Assembly (NCBI GenBank): GCA_001557505.1
Contig: LSAX01000002.1
Span: forward strand, 4,092,001 to 4,156,000
From: Reticulascus tulasneorum
Taxonomy: Eukaryota; Ascomycota; Sordariomycetes; Glomerellales; Reticulascaceae
DNA: 64,000 nt
Direction of reading: 5' to 3'
Both the position numbers and the translations under genes were made by a program. Within the stretch, counting starts at the first letter, position 1, and every line of letters starts with the position of its first letter. Positions 11,904 through 22,856 of this stretch are shown here, one piece after another. Below the pieces are notes generated by a model that searched no databases, was not told the DNA's origin, and worked only from the letters and a program-made list of their open reading frames with translations.

Positions 11904-13907
11904 GTTGAACCCGGACCAGTTCGTTCTGGTTGTGGCCGTGTTCTCAAACGAGGCCACCTTTATTCAATCATTACCGTCGAGTAGTTCTCGTATGTTTAGT
12001 TGTACAGGCGATCGTAGCCGTGATGGATCGACCTGTGATCGAAGGTGTGAAATCCCAAGCAACTCCTCCGCGAGAGGGTGGTTCGAGCTGGAAACAGCAA
12101 AGTGTGAGAGGGGATCCGCAAGCAGCAGCAGAAACCAGGAAAATGTGAGCACATACACCAACAAGGTCGCCGGAGTGTGTGGAAGTCTGGAAGGCTAGGA
12201 TAGAGGGAGGCAAATCGGCATGACAAGAGGAGAGTAAGGTCAGACGAAGGAATGATCGCCAACCGCGTGGCAGAAGCCGGCTTTTGCCATGAATGATCCA
12301 CGAGGGCAATCTGCAAAAGGAAAAAAGAAAAGACGAAAGACGACCACAACGACATCCAGAGCGAGGAGAGGGGATATTGGTTTGAATCCTGCGACCAGGG
12401 TGGCCCAGCATCGCCTCAGCTTCTCTCACCTGCTACGTAGTACGCCGTGTGCGATAATTGAACCCCCAATCCGGATGCGCTCGAGCCCCATGTCGTCTCC
12501 TGTCTCCCGTTTTGACGCGCTCCTGTTTCCTATTTAATCACCCGCAATTCACCCACCTGCGGGAACCAGGTTGGAGCTTCTCTCCCCCATCTTCTGCACT
12601 CGCAAGGCGTTGGGGGAACGGGGCTGCGATGGTGTTTGGTTCAACTTACAGCAATCGAAGGAGCGCGAGGGGGTTGACAGGGTTGCAGGGGTTTCAGCGT
12701 CTGCCGTTGGCTGGTTGGCGGCTTGGAACAAACGCCACCATCTATTGGCCGCCCGCTTGCAGAAATGCAACGTACAGTGCCGGGGTGAAACTGAGGCGGA
12801 GGCATGTGTGTGTGAGAATGTGTCGCAGACCCCTGTCCGCTTGGAGAGGGGGCAGGATCACGGCCGTGATGCCGCACCAGCATTTGCGGCCTGGTCAGGC
12901 TGGGGAGGATTTCGCAGAACCATGGCGCAGATGTTGATGGCTGCTGATTTAATTGAACGGTATGCGTGCTTGCGTGCGCATCGACAACTCCCGTGGGGCG
13001 CTCGCCTCCTCGGGAGGTCATCAACGATGGGCATCGTCTGGCCTGGGCCTGGCCTGGACTGCTGGCCGGCTCGAGATCGGCCGTCCCATCGTTGCAATAT
13101 GCTCCATTCTGGCGAGTCCCGTGAATGGATGCCTCGACTGGAGTGGTTGAGTGGGAATCCTGTACAGACCCGACGGAGACGTGAAGAAGGGACGACCCGC
13201 GGTTCATCAAGGTTAGCATCCACCACAGCCCTGGGAGGAAGCGCAGCGTCTACAACGTAACGTAATCATCATTGAGGGGTTCGTGCGCATATCGGGAGCA
13301 TTGGTATTACATATCGATACATTACATAATCACCTAGTACCCGCAATATTAACGCTTGCTTCCTCTACGTATGTACAGTACACCTCTCGGCAAGATATCA
13401 TGCGGAGCTACAGACGTTGATTGCATGCCAACGTCTGATCTAACAAGAGAGACATATGTCATGTCCCCAAGCGTTGCGAACCCTCGGCGAACGCAAGATC
13501 GTCCCAACAAATAGCTTCCCTCCGCTCCCAGAGTAAGCATCAAAAGAGCCATCCTCATTCGTACCAGCAAGACCTCTATTCCTACCAATGTCGATGACCC
13601 TGAGGCGCAACACCACGCCGATTCTAAAAAGCCTCACCCTAAACGCCATTTGCAAAGAAGCTCGTCTTTCCGTAAGCATCCACGAAAAATACCCGTCCGT
13701 ACACTTAACACGCTATGCCAATCGATTCGCCGTGCCGCTGCTCAGTATGACAACCATATTGTATTTGGGGTATAATGTTTCTCATAATCCATTGGGTCGT
13801 AGCCACACGAAGCCCGTCCTGGTTCTCAGCGAGCTTAGCCCACCCACCGAATCTCCATCGTATGTACCGGCCTGTCGTCCCCGTGATTGCGCCTCGTGGC
13901 TCTATCG
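11904..13907. other. Gene-free 2.0-kb stretch upstream of the DUF3433 gene
   Basis: It contains the probable promoter and 5' leader of the DUF3433 gene. Overlapping open frames around 12570-13260 on both strands start with non-ATG codons, match no family I know and are discarded. I see no RNA gene. Confidence 0.5.
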
Positions 13908-14556
13908 TCACGACTCGTGCTTCCTCGCAGAAACAACATTGCGCGCCTCTGGCCTCACCAGATAGGCGGCGTCGCAGTAGGACATGGCGGGTCGCTTGAT
14001 CTCGGGAGGGTAATACTATCGCGCAATGTCAGCATACAGTCCAATGTCCAATTCCAAGTTGAATAAGCGCTGGACGAGCCACACTTACCAGTCGCATGCA
14101 GCACGCATCCGTACGTCCAATACCACACGTTCCCAGGTCTTGTCCAAACCTCGTTTCCAAGCTCCCCTTCGGAGCCTCCTCGCATTGCAGGCCTATCTTC
14201 AGCTTATCGTCTATGCTCCCCGAGCAGCAATGTGGCTGCAGCTGTTTGAACGTGAACGAGAGTGGATCTTCGCCGTGGTAGGGGGAGCAGTGGAAGGCCG
14301 GGCCCTTCGCTAATATCATGGGCAAGCCGATGGTGAGGAACAGGAAGATGGACAGCGCCATTATGGAGAGCGGTCGGCGCAGCTTAGCCGGTATGGCAGA
14401 CCGCACACGCGCGATAAAGGGGATCTGCGCAAATCGTTGGACCAGGCTTTCACAGTAGAGGTAGGCGCGCAGCAAGACGTCGCGGATGGGGGTCGGAATG
14501 TGTTGGCTGAGGAGTTGGAGGAATGTCTTGGTGATGGCGAAGATTGGGTGGCCCAT
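13908..14556 (-). CDS. Small single-pass membrane protein with Cys-rich lumenal tail
   Basis: Exons (minus strand) 14556-14089 and 14015-13908, with a 73-nt intron (GTAAGT donor, GATAG acceptor), give 191 residues. The start is the ATG at 14556; the frame upstream reaches only a GTG. Residues 1-70 are amphipathic and basic, and one membrane segment (about 75-95, LSIMALSIFLFLTIGLPMIL) follows. The rest contains at least eight cysteines, including two CC pairs (HCCSGS and ACCMRL) and a YC near the end. This suggests a disulfide-linked domain on the non-cytosolic side. I do not recognise the family. Codon use and the clean intron support a real gene. Confidence 0.6.
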
Positions 14557-16223
14557 CGTAGCGCTCGCTGGCCTCGGGCGAGGCACCCAGACGCAGCGGC
14601 ACGTTTTCTTGTTTTTTCCCTCCCTCGTTTTGGCGGTCTTGGAATGCGCGGGGTGGCTTTTCGCTGCCGGTTTCTAGAGGGTGTGGCGCCTCAATTGGCT
14701 TTTCTCGGCGATTATGCGCGTGTGGACCGATTCGGGCTCCGCTGTTCGAGTCTGCGACTGTCAGACTGGGTGGGCATCGGCCGGCGGCGACTCATCAATG
14801 CTTGCAGAGCGTGCGGAACACCTAGCCATGTGCGGGTGGGTTTTCCTATACGCGAAACCCACAAGACTGGACGGGGGAAGGGAAAGGAGAAAGGGAAGAG
14901 AAGAGAAGAGGTGAGATTTTCCCAACAGAGGAATCTTTTGGAGCTTGCAGGTTTATCGGCCGCGCCCCCAGGTTTGGCTTGGCTTCCTCCGTTGGCACGG
15001 CTGGCTACACGTCCGGGTACCCTATGTTGCGATAGGGGCGCTTGAACTAATTACCTCCTAATTACTGCCTTAGATACTTAGGTAGGACTAATTAGGGTGT
15101 GTAGTAACAAGCTGTACGATTTACAGCTCCTAGATGGAACTGGCTTTAATACATACTATGATGCCATCCCATGGAGCCCACGCACAGCCCACGAACCACT
15201 GCAACTGGTCGTTTCCAGATCCAACGCGAACAAAGGACTGCTGCCTATTTGGTGCCCGCCTCAAGCGGTAAGTAAGCCCCCTGGGGCCCCCGGACAGGAC
15301 ACTTTGGACCTACCTATTGAAGGGCACAATGGAGTGCCCTATTAGCCTGCAGGAGACTTGTTATCCCCGTTCTCTGCTACTGTACACCATGTTGGCCCAC
15401 GATAAGTTGGTCGCCAAACCAATCATACGTGCTGATTCGTGATGAAGGCCTAGTTAGGCCCCCAGTGAGGCGCATTCCTTTGGGGGACAAATCCCACTAC
15501 ACAAGAGTCGGGCGGGGGTGTAATTTCCACGCGGGCTAGACCAACACCAAAGATGACGGGAAGTGAGCGCATTCACGATATTAGTAGCGGGACTTCTGGG
15601 AAAACACATCCATGGGCGGGGCCAGTTGGTTGATCCACCACGACACGTCTTGGATGGCAAGATGGGAATCTTCAAGTTCTGGGGATCTTTGCGGTTGCAT
15701 CTCTCGTCCCCCTTTTTCTTTCTTTTCCACCCGTCCTTAGCGCTCAGCCACGTACACTGACCACTTACATACACCATCGCAAATGCCATAGAACCCGCGC
15801 TTGAGGCTTGGGGGGGGCTGGTATACAGTCGCAATAAGCTTAAACATGCCGTTGGCTAGGCCAGGCCACGTATCGCCCCTTGCCCCCCCTTGTCCCCCAT
15901 TGTCCCGCCTGAGATCACCCAGTCGGGTAAGCACCCGATCGTTGCAACGCATGCTCTGTTCTTATATTGTATTTCTTACCCTATTTACCTTTCGACCTCT
16001 CAGCTCAAATACGACATAGAAAGGATGCCTCGTCTCTAAACTAACCATCCTAGCTTGGATAATGGCGTGAGCCTCGTTGAGATAACCTCGAAATCGAGAA
16101 TCCCTCTTTTGTTGCCAATCATTTTGCCTCGGCGGCCGCTGCTTTCAAACCCCTGAATACTAATAATACTACGTAGCAACTAAGGTAGGTTAGCCACGCT
16201 GGGCGGGCGTCCTCCGCCATTAT

Positions 16224-16235
16224 TACTACGTAGTA
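16224..16235. repeat. 12-bp palindrome TACTACGTAGTA
   Basis: A perfect palindrome. A related ACTACGTAG lies about 55 bp upstream (from 16168). Confidence 0.7.
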
Positions 16236-16520
16236 GTGTCGTCTCTGCCTGGAAAGAACTTGTGTAACAATGATCCCGCGACTTCCAACCACCGAGACAT
16301 GTCCAATGTGTCGGCCGATGCTCTTGAAATCCAGCAATTGCGCCGTGTTCGTGTTCGTCTCTTCCTTATCACCTTGCTCGCTATACAGTTACACCCTGCG
16401 CTACACAACGGAGTTTACTCGTCCAGGGAGAACTTGGCTTTGTGTTCCGTTACCATTCCTTTTATTGCTACGCTGAGCTGAGGTCTACAGTGATTCACAA
16501 CCGAAGCCAGCTGCAGGATC

Positions 16521-16521
<1 letters not shown>

Positions 16522-16553
<32 letters not shown>
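16522..16553 (+). repeat. Poly(A) tract, 32 nt
   Basis: An uninterrupted run of 32 A residues preceded by CTGCAGGATCC. It could be the tail of a retroposed sequence or a simple homopolymer. No element body is recognisable upstream. Confidence 0.9.
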
Positions 16554-16556
<3 letters not shown>

Positions 16557-17110
16557 CATCATTTTCGGCTGGTTCCCGTTCTAGAAATCATCCATGAGGA
16601 CCAATTGATCGCAGTGGGAACCTGTAATGGCAAGGCGCCCAGCTGGCAATCGGGGAGTCCTGCATGGGATGAACATAGGGCCTTTCCGGAACCTGGCTAG
16701 GCGAGGAGGACTCGGGACCTTGATAACGAATTTCAGGTACGGTCATCCGCTAGGCATGTTCGGGGCAGAGTAGTTAAGCTTCGACTGGGCCGCCTGGCCA
16801 GCTGGGAGCCACCTGGCTCGACTTCCCCGGACCCCATCGAAGATCTTTCGGTGTGAACCCTTCCTTGCATCCTATGGAACACCAAGAACATCCACCTGTG
16901 CAACTATCGAGTGATTTGAATCTTCAGATATACTCCAGACCGATGGAACTAGTAGTGCCTCGAATTGATTCACCAGGAATTGACAGGTTGTAGTTGCGAC
17001 AAGGCTCCCTCCTACATATGGTAGGTACTCTTGGGTAGAGATATTGGATGCCCCTCGAAGGAAATGTTACCCCTCCAAATCCATCCCACCTTTAGTATCC
17101 CTCTCCAGGC

Positions 17111-17147
17111 TAGGTACCTAGGTATAGCACCTTAAGTAGGTACCTAC
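17111..17147. promoter_or_regulatory. Paired TAGGTACCTA palindromes upstream of the macro-domain gene
   Basis: TAGGTACCTA at 17111-17120 and GTAGGTACCTAC at 17136-17147 are both perfect palindromes sharing the same core. They are 26 bp apart and about 220-256 bp upstream of the start codon. Shorter TAGGTA/TACCTA words flank them. Confidence 0.5.
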
Positions 17148-17366
17148 AGTACCCCAATCACACCCAACGTGTGGGGTTATTACGTCTGTCGTCATGGTCA
17201 ACTTCTCTTCTTCCTGCTTCAAACCTCAACACGCCACCACCTCGTCACTACCTTACCTACCTCAGCCAGTACTGCTCCTCGACCAATCCCTCTCGTCTGT
17301 CCCGACAGATCCAAAGATACTGGAAACAATCCATCGTCTTGCACGCCCGTACGGCAAACCGTTAAA

Positions 17367-18171
17367 ATGGCTACACTCACCCTCGCCGACATCCCGACCG
17401 TCGCCCTGCTCTACAAGCTGGGCAAGCTCTCCCCGCCGACCAAGCCTCTCCACAAGCCCAACAAATCCCACAACGAGCGCATCGGCGTAATACGAGGCGA
17501 CATCACAAAACTCGAAGTCAGCGCAATCGTCAATGCTGCGAATACTGGCCTTCGTGGTGGTGGGGGTGTCGACGGTGCCATCCACCGCGCTGCTGGGCCC
17601 GCCCTCCTCAGGGAGTGCAGCACATTGAATGGATGCGAGACCGGCTCGGCCAAGATCACCAGCGCATATAGACTACCTTGCGAGAAGGTTATCCATGCGG
17701 TTGGACCTGTGTACAACTTCATTAAGCCCGAAGTGTCCGAGGCGAAGCTGAAGGGATGCTACGAGAAGAGCTTGGAGCTGGCAGTTCAGAATGGATGCCG
17801 AAGCATTGCCTTTAGTGCCCTTAGCACCGGCGTCTACGGCTACCCGAGCACCGAAGCCGCGCCCGTTGCCATTGGCGCCGTAAAGAAGTTCCTAGATGGG
17901 AAAGATGGCGACAAGCTGGACAGGATTATCTTCTGCACCTTTGAAATGAAAGATGTGAATGCCTACAACGAGAACCTTCCGTATGTCGTGTTCCTGCTCC
18001 CAATTTGCACCATCTAACCCCACTCGCAGGAGATTCTTCCCTCCCGAAGATGCCACCGCCACGCAGAGCGAGGCTGACGCGAAAGCCGAGGACAAGAAGG
18101 AGACGGAGGAGGCCAAGGCTGTTGCGGCTGAGCTGCCGAGCGTTCCCAAGACCGACCCTGCGAACACATGA
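17367..18171 (+). CDS. Macro-domain (ADP-ribose-binding / O-acetyl-ADP-ribose deacetylase type) protein
   Basis: Exons 17367-17980 and 18030-18171 (49-nt intron) give 251 residues. The ATG at 17367 was chosen because the longer open frame upstream is low-complexity leader. The macro domain spans about residues 35-215: GDIT followed by VNAANTGLRGGGGVDGAIHRAAG, with the conserved Asn and Asp and the glycine loop that holds the distal ribose; then VIHAVGP, and SALSTGVYGYP for the phosphate loop. This is the MacroD subclass, which removes ADP-ribose from acidic residues and deacetylates O-acetyl-ADP-ribose. An N-terminal helix and a charged Glu/Lys/Ala tail flank the domain. All substrate-binding motifs are intact. 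Location is unclear, as there is no obvious targeting signal. Confidence 0.93.
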
Positions 18172-18750
18172 ATACTTACGAACTACAGTCAGGGAGATAC
18201 GGCTGGATATGATTGGTACCGCAGTAGATAGGAGGCCAAGGAGTTTTCCGGAGTCAAGGGTGCGGAGAGCACCACACTAGCCTTATACCCTTCCTCAGGC
18301 CCTGTTCATTATTTCATGATCTCTTCTCTTTATATATACATCTTTAGTGGCGAAGGGCACTCTGAACTGAATGATGCATGAACCGACCCTCTCCATGGCA
18401 GCTGAGGCCGTAGATGTGCCTGGATATCCCGAAAGTGACGAGCCTTATGGAGGCGCATTTGAAATTAAAGACAAAATTGCTTTGTATTCTATTCTTCCCC
18501 GGGAAACTCCCTTCACCATTCCATCGAAATCGTGTGATCATTCCCTGACTAGCAAACGGCATGACGAAAACCCCGAATATCTCATATAAAAGTGCACAGC
18601 TCCTAAACAAACATCACTACCACGGATATCTCACTGCTGCGATACGAAGCTAGACATGCGGCTCGGAAGTTGACTGCTCGGACAGTTGCTTACTAGCATT
18701 ACCTCTTTACCTTCACCATTACCTCCCCTTTACCCGTCCCTAATACCCGC
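18172..18750. other. Convergent 3' flanks
   Basis: This lies between the macro gene and the first zincin-like gene. No gene was recognised. Confidence 0.5.
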
Positions 18751-21700
18751 TCATGGCGACATATCCATCGGATCCGGCACTTTCGACGAGCTCTTCTGTA
18801 CTGACTCCGGCGAATCGTCCAACCTCGTCACCTCTCTTGGCATAGCCAACGGTCCTCCTTCCTGAAGGAACCTGAGCGGGTCCGGCTTCGGTGTGGTCAC
18901 GGCATCCTGTAGCCTCTTCTGCGCATCGAGTGCGAGATCTTCTGTCAAGCTCGCCTTGTACGCCGATGGAGCGGGGAACATGGACAAGGCGGTCGGTGCG
19001 TTTGGCGGAGTCGTAGGAGGTAGGTAGGCGCTCGGCACTGACGGCGGTAATGGCTGCCCGGGAAGGGACCAAGGACTCGGCTGGCCCGTGGGCTGGGGGA
19101 ACCGGACTGGGGGGATGTTCGTGAATGCACTTCCGCCAGGTGTGTGCGGTCTTATTGATGCCGGGGCGGGCGTGCTCGGCATGCCGAATCCCGGGAGTGA
19201 GATGTGCGGTGGCAGAGCCGGGGCGAACAATTGTGCTCGAGGCACGGCATCGACGTCCATCTGAGCGTCTTGACTTGGCCGTGCTGTGTGTGAGAAGGGT
19301 ATTCCCTGGGTTTTGAAAATGGGCACGCCTCTAGGCGGAGCATTTGGTAGTGCAGCATCTTCTTTGTTTTGTTTCGCTGGCTTCTTCCCCACCTGCTCGT
19401 CATCGCTGTCGCTCAAACGACGCTTATCGCCCACCTTGTACCCGGCATCAAGGTAGAGCTTCTTCAAGATCGGATCGTCTTCCCATTTCACCAGGCGGGG
19501 CTGGGAACCGGTGAGCTTGAACTTCTTCAGCTCGGCCTCCCACACGTCCAGCGCAGCAGTCGGATCCGGCATCCCCTCCGCGTCGAACGGTGCGGTGGGA
19601 TCAAACGGCGGGAAGTGCTGCACAATCATGTCCACCACCTCCATGTCCTCCTGCGTCATTCTCCCCACCTCTTTCTGGGCCAGCTTGCAGAGCCTCGTCG
19701 AGCATGTTCGCAACCCCTTTTTGATCCGTGGCACCACAGGGAGGATGTCCCTCCAATCATTCGGTCGGAGACGTTTCATGTCGGATTGGATCATCTGTCC
19801 ACACTCTGAGAGCTGCTGTGAAATAGCGCCGAATATGGTGTTCCATTCTTGGCCATCTGGGGTGCCGAGTGCGCCTGTGAAATGGCGTAGGATGTCGGCG
19901 TATTTCTGCCTGAAGGTGATCCGGTCAGGTGTGAGCTTGTACCATTCCCCAGCAGCGATCAGGGCTCTTTTGGCGTCAGTCAACGAGTAAATCTCGGCCA
20001 GCTGTGTTTGGATGACCCCCAATTCCGTCACCAGATGTGTCTGTGCCTCACGGAGCGTGGCGCCCACTCTTGTCGCGGAGTTTGCTGCGACTCTGGGAAG
20101 GTTGGAATAGAAGCTTTCTTCGTCATCTACCAGGTCTCTGGATCCCACAGGCAGACTGAAGTTCTTGTCAGACTGCGTCGAACTGTCAATCAGTTGCTGC
20201 CACTTCTCGTAGGCGGACGCGAGCCACTTGCTGTCTTGGGCCGTCGGAAAGGCCGCATTCCTTTGCAGTTCAACGAGTTGATTCAGTATATTTTGCTCCT
20301 CTAGTATGATCGTCAGTTGTCCGCAATAGTTCTGAAGGCGCCTATCACGCTCATGCCACGTGTCGGTGTCTCTTTCCAGGCGGTAAAGGAGCGATGGACA
20401 CTGGATATGCTCGTTGATGAGCCAAACGATGTAATGCTCCACCACCTCGTTCTTTTTCAGTACGTCTCTGTCTTCTTTCTCGATGTCTTCCGCCTCTAAC
20501 CCCACCTTCCAGATATGGGAGGGAGTATCTTGACTGCCGGACGAGAAAACCTTGCTGTTGGGATTGTTGTTGAGCTTGAAAGCCTGATATCCGTACTTGA
20601 CCACGTCGGTCTGCCAGAATGCCTCGGTGAAAAACCTGGCAAACTGCCCAACTTGCACAGAAATGCTGTAGCTGTCGGCTGGGCTGCGGGGGTTCTGCAA
20701 TAAGAGCTGCTTCCTGTTCCTCATGTAATCCGGCATCTCATCATCAATGCGTCCCCACGGCCACGAGCTGAGCGTCAATCCCGTTGGCAGAAAGTGCAGG
20801 TTTCGGAAGAAGAGCGGTTGGACTTCTGTCAAGGGCCAGGCACTGCCACCGAAGAACTGCATGAGAAAGGCGGGTTAGTGATGGGAAGAAAAGCTTCTTG
20901 GAGGCAGTCCCGCGTACGACTGTGGACTTACATGCTTCTCCCACGAATGTCCGCATTCGTTGTCCGACTCCTCATCAAAGAATGGCTCGAGGACTATCAC
21001 ATTGCTCGGCCATAATTTACTCCTTAAGCTCGGGAGCAAAAACTGAAGAACTGGATCACTGATGTCATCTACACCTCTCGCAACAGGGTTCTTTAACCAC
21101 TCGAACTGCGCATAACTAACAGCGTGCTAATCGAAGGTCAGCGATTTACATATATGTATGCTATTTTTTTTCTCTTTTCAGTTTTCTCATTCCCAAGGTA
21201 AAATGAGCCGCCACAGGGGGTAGTAAAGCCTTACCACAAGTTCATGGATAATTGTTTCCGCCAGAAGAAAGCTAGACATAATCTTTTCACAGCGACTGTA
21301 ACCGTCAACCAGCAATGGCCATATAGCCTGTGCATGGATGAAGACGTTAATCTTCCCGGTGTTTATGTCACGTCTCGTACATCCGAGAGTGGGCATTCCT
21401 CGCGAGTTAAAGTCGTATCCGACATCTAATTCCAGCATGTGATCCAGAGTTTTGATTGTTATCTCTTTTGAGTTGAGCCTACGGCCTGATAAAAGTTTTG
21501 CCTCATCAGCCCGAAAGGTTTTGTCATGGTTCGATAGGTTGAACTTCCATGGCGGGTAACGCGCTCTTTCTTTCGCAGATCGTGGATCTCTGTAACTTGG
21601 TACTTCGACTCTGTTCAAGACATCTAGGAGACCCTGCCACCAGGGGTCGTGGTCTAGGCAGTATTCCAATATCCTGGATGCTAGCTTCAATGCAGGCTGC

Positions 21701-22856
21701 ATGCGTTCCCAGACGAAGTCATTCTTCTTAGCAAATGTGTCAGCATGGCGTTCAAATTGGTAGAGCCAACTATGTACTCTCGGATCGTACTCGCCCCTTT
21801 CACTACGAGTTTGGTACACCAATCGCGGATGCTTTCTTTCTGAACCTCTCCAGGTAGGGTCACACCATCTCTCTCGTGCCAATAGTCTATCAGAGAGTAC
21901 ATCAGTATGTGAGACAAACGTCTAATGCCACCGTTGCTTACGGATGAATACCGTTGTTCAGATCAATATCTGGCATAGTATTGTCGATTCGGAAGATTCC
22001 ATCGGCCATGACCTGTGCTTAGTTAGAATTGCATCTTCACCAAATGTCGGGGCTTAGTCACTTCATCCGTTGTAATGTCAGGGAACACAACAGACTGCCA
22101 GTCCTCATCTTCCTCCAATTCTTCCCTGAAGCGGGCTATAAGGCGATCTCGGGCGGTAGGTAAAGTGGACTTGTCCAAATGCGAAAACTTTGCAACAAAA
22201 TCTTCCACGGTCATACTTTGTTGTTTCGCCAGGTTCGTGAAGTTCTCCATTATCTCCTGTCCTGTCATTTGGGAGCCGGTCTCGGCATCCTTGAACAGTC
22301 GGCTGCTAGATCGTGTAGGGGACATTCGTGATCGCCCATCCGTCCTATCTGGGTATACTCCGAATCGAGTCGCAAAATTCGTCACATTCCCATCCACTAC
22401 CAGCTGTGCTGGCCGCAGGGTCCTGCCCAGAGACCTTACACGTATCGGTTTTCCATCTTTGTCAGTCCCAACCCATTTGTCCTTCCATTCTGGGTCGGTC
22501 CAAATTGGCACATATGCCGTGTAGATCCAGCTGCCGGCAAAGTGTCGCTTGGGCGGCGGGACGTGTAGTCTCGAGGATTCGTGGGATGGGGGGTGGCCTG
22601 AACTATGTAGGGCCCCCAGAGCTGTGCTACCTTGATCATGCTTAAGCGGTCTAGGAAACATTGTTGGAGACGGGAGTGGAGATGATGCGGCGGAGGGCGG
22701 CGAGCCATTGCTATTCCCTGGGGAGGGTGGTGGAGGGGACGAAGGAGATGGAGGCGGTTGCTCTCCGCTATTTTCTACAAACCATGCTGGGTCAAATTTA
22801 CTCGAACTAGCAATGGGAAGAGAAGACCCAGATGGCCCAGGATTTCCACTTGACAT
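18751..22856 (-). CDS. Large zincin-like protein A (HELVHA...NECGHSWE), unknown family
   Basis: Five exons on the minus strand: 22856-22062, 22012-21942, 21886-21235, 21126-20932 and 20856-18751. All phases agree, giving 1272 residues. The ATG at 22856 is the first in frame; the open frame runs on upstream only through a TTG. Layout: Pro/Ser-rich disordered N-terminus (about 1-120), an alpha-helical region, then the HExxH motif HELVHA at 503-508 and NECGHSWE at 562-569. A long helical region follows (with a FWQTDVVKYG block), and a low-complexity tail carries a basic/acidic cluster (KRRLSDSDDEQVGKK). HExxH plus a downstream Glu is the gluzincin arrangement, so zinc binding and peptidase activity are plausible but unproven. 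No signal peptide. Intron 3 (21127-21234) falls between HELV and H, exactly as in the second paralog at 38664-43887. Confidence 0.75.

Larger units (their letters stand above)
14557..17366. other. 2.8-kb gene-free region between divergent genes
   Basis: No gene was recognised. It carries a 32-nt poly(A) tract, a GC-skewed pyrimidine patch (15870-15915), and several TACGTA- and GGTACC-centred palindromes listed separately. The last few hundred bases should be the macro-gene promoter and leader. Confidence 0.5.

Noticed and set aside
12571..13260. 229-codon plus-strand open frame upstream of the DUF3433 gene
   Set aside because: It begins with TTG, overlaps open frames on the other strand and has no recognisable domain.
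13588..13965. 125-codon plus-strand open frame
   Set aside because: It overlaps the second exon of the minus-strand small membrane protein, which has better splice and composition support.
14437..15045. 202-codon plus-strand open frame
   Set aside because: It overlaps antisense the first exon and promoter of the small membrane protein gene; Arg/Gly-rich without pattern.
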